Part shown: positions 7,694 to 15,788 of the stretch, piece by piece
Layout of the letters: every line of letters begins with the position of its first letter
Position numbering within the stretch: the first letter of the stretch is position 1
Source: Phytohabitans sp036906915
GTDB lineage: Bacteria > Actinomycetota > Actinomycetes > Mycobacteriales > Micromonosporaceae
Direction of reading: 5' to 3'
Length of the DNA stretch: 28,020 nt
Assembly: GCF_036906915.1 (NCBI RefSeq)
Contig: NZ_JBAKHX010000093.1
Span: 1-28,020 of the forward strand
The notes under the pieces: generated by a model
Database searches by the model: none
Told to the model about the DNA's origin: nothing
The model's input: only the letters and a program-made list of their open reading frames with translations
Program-made: the position numbers and the translations under genes

Positions 7694-9187
7694 ATGGTGG
7701 TAGATCTGGAGCGCGGACTCTGTGTCGGCGTCGATGTCGGCACGCAGAGTCTGCGGGTGCTCGTTGTCAGCGGCACGGGTGACGTCGTCGGGCGGGGATC
7801 CGGGCGGCTCGACAGTGTGCGCGCTGGTGAGCGCCACGAGCAGGATCCGGCGCAGTGGTGGGCGGTGCTCGGGCGGGCGTGCCGCCAGGCGCTGCGCGGG
7901 CTCGCGGTCGACCGGGTGCGGGGCGTCGCGATCTGCGGTACCTCCGGAACATTTTTACTGGCTGGGCGTGACGGCCGCCCGCGTACACCCGCTCTGATGT
8001 ATGACGACGCGCGCGCCGCGGTCGAAGCGGAAGAGGTCGCGGCCGCCGGCGCCGATCTCTGGGCGGCGCTCGGCCATCGGATGCAGCCGTCCTGGGCGTT
8101 GCCGAAGCTGCTGTGGACGCTGCGCCACGGGCTGGCGGAGGTGCGGGCGGCGGCCGGTCGCGGCGAGTTGACGCTTCAGCATTGTGCGGACCACCTGGCC
8201 GGGCGGCTGACCGGTGCCTCGGTCGCGACGGACTGGAGCCACGCGCTCAAGACCGGTTACGACCTCGACGGCGGGGCGTGGCCGGCGGCGGTGCTGGAGA
8301 AGCTGGCGATCCCGGTCGAGGTGCTGCCCGACGTCGTGCGGCCCGGCACGGCGATCGGCCGGGTCGGCGAGGCCGGTGCCGCGCACACGGGGCTGCCGGT
8401 CGGCGTGCCGGTGCGGGCCGGCATGACCGACGGCTGCGCGGCGCAGGTGGCGGCCGGCGCGCTCCAGCCCGGCAGCTGGAACTCGGTGCTGGGCACGACG
8501 CTCGTCCTCAAGGGGGTGAGCGCTGAGCGCCTCGCCGATCCGCACGGCGCGGTCTACTCGCACCGTCACCCCGACGGCGGCTGGCTGCCTGGCGGCGCCT
8601 CCAACGTGGGCGCGGGCGTGCTCAAGCTGCGCTTTCCCGGCGTCGACCCGGCGGTGATGGACGCCGAGGCGGTCCGCTACGAGCCGTCGGGCGGGCTGGC
8701 GTACCCGCTGGTGCGGCGCGGTGAGCGGTTTCCGTTCGTCGACCCGCACGCCGAGCCGTTCGAGATCGGGCAGTTCGCGGGCGACGTGGACCGGTACGCG
8801 GCCGTGCTCCAAGGGGTCGCCTTCGTCGAGCGCCTCTGTTACCAGTACCTGCGGCGGCTCGGCGCGAGGGTCGACGGCCCGCTGTCGCTGACCGGCGGCG
8901 CGACCCGGAGCCGGTACTGGTGCCAGCTCCGCGCGGACGTCCTCGGCCGCGACGTGGTGCTTCCGGCGGCGGCCGAGCCGGCGTTCGGGATGGCGGTGGT
9001 CGCGGCGGCCGGCGACGGCTCGGTCGGCGCCGCGGCCGCTCGCATGGTGCGGATCGCGGAGGTGGTGTCGCCGCGGCCCGGCGGGCCGGAGCGGTTCGCC
9101 GAGCCGTACGCGCGGTTCGTCGACGCGCTCGCCGAGCGCGGCTATCTGGACGAGGCGCTGGCCGCATACGCGAAGGACGGATCGTGA
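7694..9187 (+). CDS. FGGY-family carbohydrate kinase, D-ribulokinase-like
   Basis: A 497-residue ATP-dependent sugar kinase. The first FGGY domain opens with VGVDVGTQSLR (phosphate-binding, D14), and the likely catalytic base is D246 in AGMTDGCAAQ. The second domain has LTGGATRSRYWCQLRADVLG. The motifs CGTSGTFLLAGRDG, LMYDDARA, WSHALKTGYDL, VLGTTLVLK and GAVYSH..WLPGGASNVG resemble the plant/cyanobacterial XK-1 group, whose substrate is D-ribulose, more than classical xylulokinases. That subgroup call is from memory of the family, not from a search. It is the first gene of a five-gene operon; its TGA overlaps the GTG of the phosphatase. It starts at the ATG at 7694 behind the operator-like repeats, without a strong ribosome site. 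Confidence 0.9.
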   Translation: MVVDLERGLCVGVDVGTQSLRVLVVSGTGDVVGRGSGRLDSVRAGERHEQDPAQWWAVLGRACRQALRGLAVDRVRGVAICGTSGTFLLAGRDGRPRTPALMYDDARAAVEAEEVAAAGADLWAALGHRMQPSWALPKLLWTLRHGLAEVRAAAGRGELTLQHCADHLAGRLTGASVATDWSHALKTGYDLDGGAWPAAVLEKLAIPVEVLPDVVRPGTAIGRVGEAGAAHTGLPVGVPVRAGMTDGCAAQVAAGALQPGSWNSVLGTTLVLKGVSAERLADPHGAVYSHRHPDGGWLPGGASNVGAGVLKLRFPGVDPAVMDAEAVRYEPSGGLAYPLVRRGERFPFVDPHAEPFEIGQFAGDVDRYAAVLQGVAFVERLCYQYLRRLGARVDGPLSLTGGATRSRYWCQLRADVLGRDVVLPAAAEPAFGMAVVAAAGDGSVGAAAARMVRIAEVVSPRPGGPERFAEPYARFVDALAERGYLDEALAAYAKDGS

Positions 9188-9813
9188 GGACGACCGTGGT
9201 GCTGGTCCGGCACGGGCGGACGGTCTGGCACCACCCCAACCGCTACGCGGGGCGGTCGGACGTGCCGCTGGACGCGCACGGTGAGGCGCAGGCCGGGGCG
9301 CTGGCGCGCTGGGCGGCGGGTGAGAAGTTCACGTCGCTGGCCAGCTCGCCGCTGCGCCGGGCGGTCGACACGCTCGCGCCGACGGCGGCCGCGACGGGGC
9401 TGGCGCCGATCGTCGAGCCGCGCCTGCGCGAGCTGGACTTCGGGGTGGCCGAGGGGCGCACGCTCGATCAGATCCGGGCGGACGATCCGGAGGTGGTCGC
9501 GTGGTTCGAGGCGGATCCGGCGGAGTACCACTTTCCGGACGGGGAGCATCCCGCCGACGCGGTCGCCCGGGCGCGCGCCGGCCTCGCCGACCTGGTCGCC
9601 GCCGACCCGGGCGGCAAGGTGCTCGTGGTGGCGCACAATACGCTGATCAGGCTGGTGACCTGCGCGGTTCTCGGGGCGCCGCTGGGGGAGTACCGGCGGC
9701 GGCTGCCGGTGTACGACAGCGTGGCGGCGACGACGCTCCGGTACGACCGGCCGGGTGGACCGGCCGCGCTGCTGGCGTACAACGTGCCGGTGGCCCAAGG
9801 ATGGATGGCATGA
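9184..9813 (+). CDS. histidine phosphatase family protein (phosphoglycerate mutase-like)
   Basis: A 209-residue phosphatase. The phospho-accepting histidine is in VVLVRHGRTVWH near the N-terminus, and the second catalytic histidine is in VVAHNTLIRLV; the acid is probably E in RLRELDFGVAEG. Members remove phosphate from small sugars and nucleotides, or act as mutases; this length and start suggest a broad phosphatase rather than glycolytic mutase. The GTG start overlaps the kinase stop (GTGA) and the end overlaps the DeoR start (ATGA), so synthesis is coupled on both sides. A kinase and a phosphatase made together suggests turnover or clearance of a phosphorylated sugar, which is inference. 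Confidence 0.9.
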   Translation: MRTTVVLVRHGRTVWHHPNRYAGRSDVPLDAHGEAQAGALARWAAGEKFTSLASSPLRRAVDTLAPTAAATGLAPIVEPRLRELDFGVAEGRTLDQIRADDPEVVAWFEADPAEYHFPDGEHPADAVARARAGLADLVAADPGGKVLVVAHNTLIRLVTCAVLGAPLGEYRRRLPVYDSVAATTLRYDRPGGPAALLAYNVPVAQGWMA

Positions 9814-10595
9814 CAGCGACCGACACGCCCGAACGGGGCCGGCCCGCCCAGCGCCAGGCCGAGATCGCCGAGCACGTCCTGCAGCACGGGTCGGTGTCGG
9901 CCGGCGACCTGGCCGAGATGTTTCACGTCAGCCTGATGACGATCCACCGCGACCTGGACGAGCTGGAGCGCCAGGGCGTGGTGCGCAAGTACCGGGGCGG
10001 GGTCAGCGCCCAGCCGTCGAGCGTCTTCGAGTCGAACGTCTCGTACCGCCTGCGCGCCGCCAGGGAGGAGAAGCTCGCGCTGGCCCGCCGCGCCCGCACG
10101 CTGATCGAGCCGGGCATGGCGGTCATGCTCGACGACTCCACCACCACGCTGGAGCTCGCCAAGCTCCTCGAAGACGCCGGCCCGCTGACCGTCATCACGA
10201 ACTTCCTGGAGACCATCAAGCTGCTCTCCGGCGTGCAGGGGCTGCGGCTGCTGGCGCTCGGCGGCGAGTACTACCCGACGCACGACTCGTTCCTCGGCGT
10301 GCCGTGTGTCGAGGCGATCGAGTCGCTGCGCGTCGACCTGCTCTTCGCGTCGACGTCGGCGGTGTCCGGCCGGTACGCGTACCACCAGGAGCAGGAGATC
10401 GTGCTGGTCAAGCGCGCGATGATCAAGGTCGCGCAGCGCAGCGTGCTGATGGTCGACCACACCAAGCTGGGCCGGGCCGCGCTGCACCGGCTGGCGCCGC
10501 TGCGCGACTTCGACCTGGTGCTGACCGACGGCAAGGCGCCGGAGGGCACGCTGGCGGAGATGCGGGAGAACGGTGTCCGGTACGAGATCACCTGA
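9810..10595 (+). CDS. DeoR/GlpR-family transcriptional regulator
   Basis: A 261-residue regulator. Residues ~15-65 are the DeoR helix-turn-helix (VSAGDLAEMFHVSLMTIHRD, then LDELERQGVVRKYRGG). Residues ~85-240 are the DeoRC sensor, related to sugar-phosphate isomerases, with MLDDSTTTLELAKLL, VITNFLE, LLALGGEYY and a late VDHTKLGRAAL. Such proteins repress sugar operons and release DNA on binding a phosphorylated sugar. The ATG at 9810 overlaps the previous stop (ATGA) with AAGGA eight bases upstream; another ATG at 9801 is less well placed. The ligand is probably a product of one of the two kinases. Confidence 0.93.
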   Translation: MTATDTPERGRPAQRQAEIAEHVLQHGSVSAGDLAEMFHVSLMTIHRDLDELERQGVVRKYRGGVSAQPSSVFESNVSYRLRAAREEKLALARRARTLIEPGMAVMLDDSTTTLELAKLLEDAGPLTVITNFLETIKLLSGVQGLRLLALGGEYYPTHDSFLGVPCVEAIESLRVDLLFASTSAVSGRYAYHQEQEIVLVKRAMIKVAQRSVLMVDHTKLGRAALHRLAPLRDFDLVLTDGKAPEGTLAEMRENGVRYEIT

Positions 10596-12006
10596 GCCGG
10601 TCGTCATCGGCGTCGACGCGGGCACGACCGTCACGAAGGCGGTTGCGTTCGACTCCGGCGGCACGCCGCTCGCGCGCGCCGCCCGCCCTACCGTGCTCGA
10701 CCGGGCCGGGCAGGGGCGGTACGAACAGGACACCGACCAGGTGGTCGCTTCCGTCGAGGCCGTGCTGGCGGAGCTGCGCACCACAGTGGATAGTCCAATC
10801 GCGGCGGTGGGCGTCACGGCGCAGGGCGACGGGCTCTGGCTCGTCGACGCCGAGGGCCGGCCGGTCCGGCCGGCAATCTCCTGGCTCGACGCGCGCGCGA
10901 CGCCCGTGCTCGACACCTGGTCCGCCGATGGCCTGCTCGATCTCGTGTACCGCCGCACCGGTAACCACCTCTTCCCTGGCTCGGCAGGACCGTTGCTGTC
11001 CTGGTTGGACAAGCACGAACCGGCCACACTGGACCGGGCCGCCACAGCGGCGTACTGCAAGGACGTCATCCTCCAGCGGCTGACCGGCGTGCGTGCGACC
11101 GACCCGTCCGACGCGTCGGCACCGTTTCTCGACCCGCGCCGCCGGGCGTACGACGAAGAGCTGATCGCGGCGTGCGGCCTGGACCACCGGCGGGGTCTGC
11201 TGGCGCCGGTGACGGCGGCGCCGCACGGCGTCGCGGCGGACGGCACCACCGTCGTGGCCGCGCCTTACGACCTGCCGGCCTCGGCGTGGGGAGCTGGCGT
11301 CGGCGCCGTCGGCGACGGCCTCCTCATCGTCGGCACCACGCTGGCCTGCCAGGTGTTGACGGACACAGTGGACACGAGCGGTGAGCCGAGCGGGCTGACC
11401 CTGAGCACCTGGGACGACGGCCGTTGGCTGCGCGCGCTGCCCGCGATGGTCGGCACCGCCGCACTCGACTGGGTGCTACGCCTCGTCGGCGCGACAGTCG
11501 CGGACCTACCGGTGTTGCTAGCGACCGGTCGCGCCGACGGGCTGACCGTGCTGCCGTTCTTCGCCGAGGCGGGGGAACGCGCGCCGTTCGTCGCGCCGCG
11601 TGCCCGCGCCCGCATCGACGGGCTGCACCTCGGCACCGACCGCGCCGACGTGGTGCGGGCCACGTGCGAGGCGATCGCCTACAGCGCCCGGCACTGCCTG
11701 GAAGCGGCCGGCCTCACCGGCGAGCTCACGGCGTGCGGCGGCGGGGTGGCGTCGCCCGAGTGGGCGCAGATCTTCGCGGACGTGCTGGGTCGGCCGGTGC
11801 GCGTGCTCGGCGGGCAGGAGATCGGGGCCCGCGGCGCCGCACTCGCCGCGCGCCGAGTGCTCGGGCTGCCACCGCTGCCGGCGCCCGCGGGCGAGACCTA
11901 CGCGCCGGACCCCGGTGTCCGCGAGCGTTACGAGGCCGGGTACTCCCGGTACCTGCACCACATCGCCCAGGCCCGACCGGTCTGGGCCGGGGAGGGGGCA
12001 TCATGA
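10573..12006 (+). CDS. FGGY-family carbohydrate kinase, EryA/LyxK-like
   Basis: A 477-residue sugar kinase of a different subgroup from the first one. Phosphate loop VIGVDAGTTVTKAVAFD (D15); VGVTAQGDGLWLVDAEGRPV, ISWLDARA and CKDVILQRLTGVRATDPSDA resemble erythritol kinase and L-xylulose kinase; a likely catalytic base is D233 in APYDLPASAWGAG. The second domain has LTACGGGVASPEWAQIFADVLG. It starts at the GTG at 10573, 22 bases inside the DeoR gene, with GGGAG upstream, and ends by overlapping the dehydrogenase start. The substrate is probably a four- or five-carbon polyol or ketose. Two unlike FGGY kinases in one operon suggest either two substrates or two steps. Confidence 0.9.
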   Translation: MSGTRSPEPVVIGVDAGTTVTKAVAFDSGGTPLARAARPTVLDRAGQGRYEQDTDQVVASVEAVLAELRTTVDSPIAAVGVTAQGDGLWLVDAEGRPVRPAISWLDARATPVLDTWSADGLLDLVYRRTGNHLFPGSAGPLLSWLDKHEPATLDRAATAAYCKDVILQRLTGVRATDPSDASAPFLDPRRRAYDEELIAACGLDHRRGLLAPVTAAPHGVAADGTTVVAAPYDLPASAWGAGVGAVGDGLLIVGTTLACQVLTDTVDTSGEPSGLTLSTWDDGRWLRALPAMVGTAALDWVLRLVGATVADLPVLLATGRADGLTVLPFFAEAGERAPFVAPRARARIDGLHLGTDRADVVRATCEAIAYSARHCLEAAGLTGELTACGGGVASPEWAQIFADVLGRPVRVLGGQEIGARGAALAARRVLGLPPLPAPAGETYAPDPGVRERYEAGYSRYLHHIAQARPVWAGEGAS

Positions 12007-12986
12007 CCCGGGTACTGGTGGCGGGCGACCACTTCGTCACGCCTGCCTTGATCGTCGACGCGCTGCGCGAGCGGCTCGGCCCTCTGATGTCCACACTGGA
12101 CATCTCTGAGCTGACGCTGCCGTGGCCGCACACGCCGTTCGGGCCGGTGGCCGAGGTCGACGAGGCGTCCGGCGACGAGGAGACGTTGATGGCGGCGGTG
12201 GCCGGCGTCGAGATCGCGGTCACCCAGATGGCACCGTTCACCGCCCGGGTGCTCGCGGCGGCCAAGTCCCTGCGGCTCGTGGTCGTCTGCCGGGGCGGCC
12301 CCGTCAACGTCAACCTCGACGCCGCTCGCGCCGCCGGCATCCCGGTGCGCGCGACACCCGGCCGCAACGCGGTCGCCGCCGCCGAACACACGATCGCGCT
12401 GTTGCTCGCCGCGCTCCGGCAGATCCCGGACGTCCACGACGGAGTCCGTGCGGGGCAGTGGCGCAGCGACCTGTACGCGCTGGACGCGGTCGGCGGCGAG
12501 CTGAGTGGCGCGACAGTCGGGCTGATCGGGTACGGGGCGATCGGGCAGCGGGTAGGGCGGATCCTGCGCGCGTTCGACGCTACGGTCCTGGTCCACGATC
12601 CGTACGCCGCCGATGTCGCGTCGGTGGGGCTCGACGAGCTGTTGGAGCGCAGCTCCGCCGTCAGCCTGCACGCGCGGCTCACCCCCGAGACGGCCGGGAT
12701 GATCGGGGCCAAGGAGCTGGCGCGGCTGCCACGCGGCGCGGTACTGGTCAACACGGCCCGCGGCGGGTTGCTCGACTACGACGCGGTGGTCGACGCGCTG
12801 GAGTCCGGGCACCTGGGCGGGGCAGGCTTCGACGTGTACGACGAGGAGCCGCTGCCCGCGACGTCCCGCCTCCTGACCGCCCCCCGCGTCGTCCTGACCC
12901 CCCACCTGGCCGGGGCGACGAGGCAGACAGCCGAACGCGCCGCCAGCCTGGCCGCCGCCGAGCTAGCTGCGTACCTGAACGCCTGA
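12003..12986 (+). CDS. D-2-hydroxyacid dehydrogenase, NAD-binding
   Basis: A 327-residue oxidoreductase of the D-isomer-specific 2-hydroxyacid dehydrogenase family, which interconverts 2-hydroxy and 2-oxo acids with NAD(P)H. The Rossmann motif is GLIGYGAIGQRVGRIL. The catalytic triad is visible: Arg in NTARGGLLDYD, Glu in DVYDEEPLP and His in LTPHLAGAT. The N-terminal part (FTARVLAAAKSLRLVVVCRG, then GPVNVNLDAARAAGI) is the substrate lid. Size and motifs resemble phosphoglycerate- or hydroxypyruvate-type enzymes. It is the last operon gene, started by ATGA overlap behind GGGGAGGGGG. As a sugar-acid step it fits oddly with polyol kinases, so it may act on an aldonate or a phosphorylated hydroxy acid. 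Confidence 0.92.
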   Translation: MTRVLVAGDHFVTPALIVDALRERLGPLMSTLDISELTLPWPHTPFGPVAEVDEASGDEETLMAAVAGVEIAVTQMAPFTARVLAAAKSLRLVVVCRGGPVNVNLDAARAAGIPVRATPGRNAVAAAEHTIALLLAALRQIPDVHDGVRAGQWRSDLYALDAVGGELSGATVGLIGYGAIGQRVGRILRAFDATVLVHDPYAADVASVGLDELLERSSAVSLHARLTPETAGMIGAKELARLPRGAVLVNTARGGLLDYDAVVDALESGHLGGAGFDVYDEEPLPATSRLLTAPRVVLTPHLAGATRQTAERAASLAAAELAAYLNA

Positions 12987-12989
12987 CCT

Positions 12990-13011
12990 GCGCGCCGGGC
13001 CGCCCGCGCGC
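12990..13011 (+). terminator. GC hairpin after the sugar operon
   Basis: GCGCGC (12990-12995) and GCGCGC (13006-13011) enclose GGGC/GCCC, giving a long GC stem with one bulge four bases after the dehydrogenase stop. There is no T tract, as is common for actinobacterial terminators. The call rests on position and stem strength only. Confidence 0.4.
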
Positions 13012-13069
13012 CCCTTCCGTGGCCGCCGCGCGCCGCGCTCGGCGTAGCCCGGCCGTCGCCGCCCCCTTC

Positions 13070-13153
13070 CGCCGATCAAGGGCAAACGCACGTGCTTCGA
13101 TCTCCGATCAGCGTGCATTTGCCCTTGGTCGACGCAGATGTCCTTGATCAACG
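13070..13153 (-). repeat. 84-bp palindromic intergenic element, copy 1
   Basis: On the minus strand this 84-bp stretch aligns without gaps to 27879-27962 on the plus strand, with 70 identical positions by my count. Its core is a hairpin: arms at 13074-13094 and 13111-13130, which read GATCAAGGGCAAACGCACG and an imperfect complement. A third partial arm (CCTTGATCAACG, 13142-13153) follows. The rest of 12987-13288 holds a GC hairpin, this element, and a short coding-like tail before pgi. It looks like a REP- or MITE-like dispersed element. Confidence 0.85.
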
Positions 13154-13288
13154 CGATGCGGTGATCGCGCCGTCGCGGACAGGTTCGGGAAGACCGGTTG
13201 GAGCAGTTCACGGCGGCGTACCCGGAGCTGGTCACGCGCTGAGGCAGGATGGGGTGTGAACACGACCCCAACCAGGGAGCACGAAGGC

Positions 13289-14938
13289 ATGCCTGACAGC
13301 ACGCGCCTCGACCAGACGCCGGAGTGGGCGGCGCTGGCGAAGCACCGCGACGAGATCGGCGAGACGCACCTGCGCGACCTCTTCGCCGACGACCCGGCAC
13401 GCGCGCAGCGGTACACCGTCCAGGTGGGTGACCTCTTCATCGACTACGCGAAGCACCTGGTCACCGACGAGACGCTGAGCCTGCTGCGCGACCTGGCAGC
13501 GGCGCGCGGTGTGGCCGAGCTGCGCGACGCGATGTTCCGCGGCGACAAGATCAATGTCACGGAGCAGCGAGCGGTGCTGCACACCGCGCTGCGCGCGACG
13601 CGCGACGCGGTCATCGAGGTCGACGGCGAAAACGTCGAACCGGCCGTGCACGCGGTGCTCGACAAGATGGCGGCGTTCGCGGACGCGGTGCGCTCCGGCG
13701 CCTGGACCGGCGCGACCGGCAAGCGCATCCGCACGGTCGTCAACATCGGCATCGGCGGCTCCGACCTCGGTCCGGCGATGGCGTACGAGGCGCTGCTCCC
13801 GTTCACCCAGCGTGACCTCGGCATCCGCTTCGTGTCCAACGTGGACGGCGCCGACCTGCACGAGGCGACCCGCGACCTGGATCCGGCGGAGACGCTGTTC
13901 ATCGTGGCGTCGAAGACGTTCACGACGATCGAGACGATCACGAACGCGCACTCGGCGCGCGCCTGGCTGGTCGACGGCCTGGGCGGCGACGAGTCGGCGG
14001 TCGCCAAGCACTTCGTGGCCCTGTCGACCAACGCGACCGAGGTGGCGAAGTTCGGCATCGACACGGCGAACATGTTCGAGTTCTGGGATTGGGTGGGCGG
14101 CCGCTACTCGTACGACTCGGCGATCGGGCTGTCGCTGATGATCGCGATCGGGCCGGACGGGTTCCGCGAGATGCTCGACGGGTTCCGGCTGGTCGACGAG
14201 CACTTCCGCACCGCACCGCCGGAGTCGAACGCGCCGCTGCTGCTCGGCCTGCTGGGCGTCTGGTACGGCAACTTCTTCGGGGCGCAGTCGCACGCGGTGC
14301 TGCCGTACAGCCACTACATGTCCAAGTTCCCCGCATACCTACAGCAGCTCGACATGGAGTCGAACGGCAAGTCGGTCGACCGTTCCGGGAATCCGGTCCG
14401 CTGGCAGACCGGGCCGGTGGTCTGGGGCACGCCGGGCACCAACGGCCAGCACGCGTACTACCAGCTCCTGCACCAGGGCACCAAGGTGATCCCGGCCGAC
14501 CTGATCGGCTTCGCCCGGCCGGTCGCCGAGCTGAGCCCGCGGCTGGCGGCGCAGCACGACCTGCTGATGGCTAACCTGTTCGCCCAGGCGCAGGCGCTCG
14601 CGTTCGGCAAGACGGCCGACGAGGTGGCCGCCGAGGGGGTGCCCGCCGAGCAGGTGCCGCACCGCACGTTCCGCGGCAACAAGCCCACCACGACGATCCT
14701 CGCCGACCAGTTGAGCCCGTCGGTGCTGGGGCAGCTCGTGGCGCTGTACGAGCACAAGGTGTTCGTGCAGGGCGCGATCTGGGACATCGACAGCTTCGAC
14801 CAGTGGGGCGTCGAGCTGGGCAAGGTGCTCGCGAAGCGGATCGAGCCGGCGCTCACTGAGGGCGCTTCCGTGCCCGGCCTCGACCCGTCCACTGCCGACC
14901 TGGTGGCGCGGTACCGAATGCTTCGTGACCGATCCTGA
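13289..14938 (+). CDS. pgi: glucose-6-phosphate isomerase
   Basis: A 549-residue cytoplasmic enzyme that interconverts glucose 6-phosphate and fructose 6-phosphate. Family motifs are all present: VNIGIGGSDLGPAMAYEAL, SKTFTTIETITNA (phosphate loop), FWDWVGGRYSYDSAIGLS (signature 1), ESNGKSVDR, GTPGTNGQHAYYQLLHQGTK (catalytic His) and WDIDSFDQWGVELGK (signature 2). Length is normal. I chose the ATG at 13289, nine bases after AGGGAG; a GTG at 13256 would add 11 residues and is possible. The 3' end overlaps the IclR regulator by 14 bases, so both are on one transcript. Usual actinobacterial neighbours such as tal and zwf are not seen here. Confidence 0.97.
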   Translation: MPDSTRLDQTPEWAALAKHRDEIGETHLRDLFADDPARAQRYTVQVGDLFIDYAKHLVTDETLSLLRDLAAARGVAELRDAMFRGDKINVTEQRAVLHTALRATRDAVIEVDGENVEPAVHAVLDKMAAFADAVRSGAWTGATGKRIRTVVNIGIGGSDLGPAMAYEALLPFTQRDLGIRFVSNVDGADLHEATRDLDPAETLFIVASKTFTTIETITNAHSARAWLVDGLGGDESAVAKHFVALSTNATEVAKFGIDTANMFEFWDWVGGRYSYDSAIGLSLMIAIGPDGFREMLDGFRLVDEHFRTAPPESNAPLLLGLLGVWYGNFFGAQSHAVLPYSHYMSKFPAYLQQLDMESNGKSVDRSGNPVRWQTGPVVWGTPGTNGQHAYYQLLHQGTKVIPADLIGFARPVAELSPRLAAQHDLLMANLFAQAQALAFGKTADEVAAEGVPAEQVPHRTFRGNKPTTTILADQLSPSVLGQLVALYEHKVFVQGAIWDIDSFDQWGVELGKVLAKRIEPALTEGASVPGLDPSTADLVARYRMLRDRS

Positions 14939-15686
14939 TCGCCGGCGGCGGGTGCGCTCGGTCGAGCGTGCGCTCGACATCCTCAGCGCGTTCAGCGCGG
15001 CGCACCCCCGCCTGCAACTGGCCGAGCTAGCCGAGGCGGTCGGCCTGCCCAGGCCGAGCGCGCACCGGATCGCCGCCACGCTGATCGAGCGAGGCTTCCT
15101 GCGGCAGGACCCGGACGGCGCGTACCTGCTCGGCATCCGCCTGCTGGAGCTGGGCAGCCAGGTGGCGCAGAGCTCGCCGGTCACCCGTCTCACCGAGGAG
15201 CCGGCCAACGAGCTGGTCCGGCTGACCGGCGAGACGGTACTGGTCGCCGAGGTCGACTGGAGCGATCTCACCGTGGTCATCATCGGCAAGCGGGTGGGTG
15301 ACCACCCGCCGCCGGCCATCTCGCCGGTCGGTCGCCGCATGTCGCTCGCGAGCGGCGGCCTGGCCAAGGCCATCCTGCTGGGCTTGCCGCCAGACGAGCT
15401 GACCGACGTCCTGCCGCGGCTCCGCCTCGCCGCCCGCACGGCGCTCACGGTGGTCGACCCGAAGAGGTTGCGGTCCGCCGTGGAGGCGTGCCGGCGCAGC
15501 GGGTACGCCGTGCAGTCGGGGGAGTTCCTGCCGGGTACCGCCGCGGCCGCCGCGCCGGTGTTCGTCGACGGTCGGGTGGCCGGGGCGCTCGCGGTGGTGG
15601 GCGCGTCGGCCCGGTTCCCGCGGCGTCGGCTCGACGAGACGGGCCAACTGATACTGCGCGTGCTGTCCCGGACGCAGCCTGTTTAA
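14925..15686 (+). CDS. IclR-family transcriptional regulator
   Basis: A 253-residue regulator. Residues ~10-65 are the winged helix (VRSVERALDILSAFSAAHPR, LQLAELAEAVGLPRPSAHRI), and residues ~75-250 the IclR effector domain, ending in the usual GTAAAAAPVFVDGRVAGALA. Members bind small acids or sugars and repress or activate catabolic genes. The GTG start lies inside the end of pgi (14-base overlap). A regulator tied to a core glycolytic gene is unusual; it may sense a sugar phosphate or central metabolite, but the ligand is unknown. An IclR-type palindrome lies ten bases after its stop and could be its operator for the next gene. Confidence 0.93.
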   Translation: MTDPDRRRRVRSVERALDILSAFSAAHPRLQLAELAEAVGLPRPSAHRIAATLIERGFLRQDPDGAYLLGIRLLELGSQVAQSSPVTRLTEEPANELVRLTGETVLVAEVDWSDLTVVIIGKRVGDHPPPAISPVGRRMSLASGGLAKAILLGLPPDELTDVLPRLRLAARTALTVVDPKRLRSAVEACRRSGYAVQSGEFLPGTAAAAAPVFVDGRVAGALAVVGASARFPRRRLDETGQLILRVLSRTQPV

Positions 15687-15695
15687 AGGTGCTTT

Positions 15696-15720
15696 GTCCA
15701 TTTCGCAGTGCGGAATGGAC
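15696..15720. promoter_or_regulatory. 25-bp palindrome, IclR-operator-like
   Basis: Arms 15696-15707 and 15709-15720 are complementary at 11 of 12 positions (one G-T wobble in RNA) around a single centre base. The core TTTCGCAGTGCGGAA resembles operators of IclR proteins, often of the form TTCCGCNNNGCGGAA. It stands between the IclR stop and the small membrane protein gene at 15789. With a one-base centre it is a poor RNA terminator, so a protein site is more likely. Confidence 0.55.
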
Positions 15721-15788
15721 CCTCGTGGCCTGTGGATCTTCCTGGCTAACCTCCGCCAAGTCCACATGGGATGAATGGGAGGAACAAC

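Noticed and set aside
9468..11249. 593-codon minus-strand frame across the sugar operon
   Set aside because: It covers three well-supported plus-strand genes and has no family motif; a codon-bias artefact.
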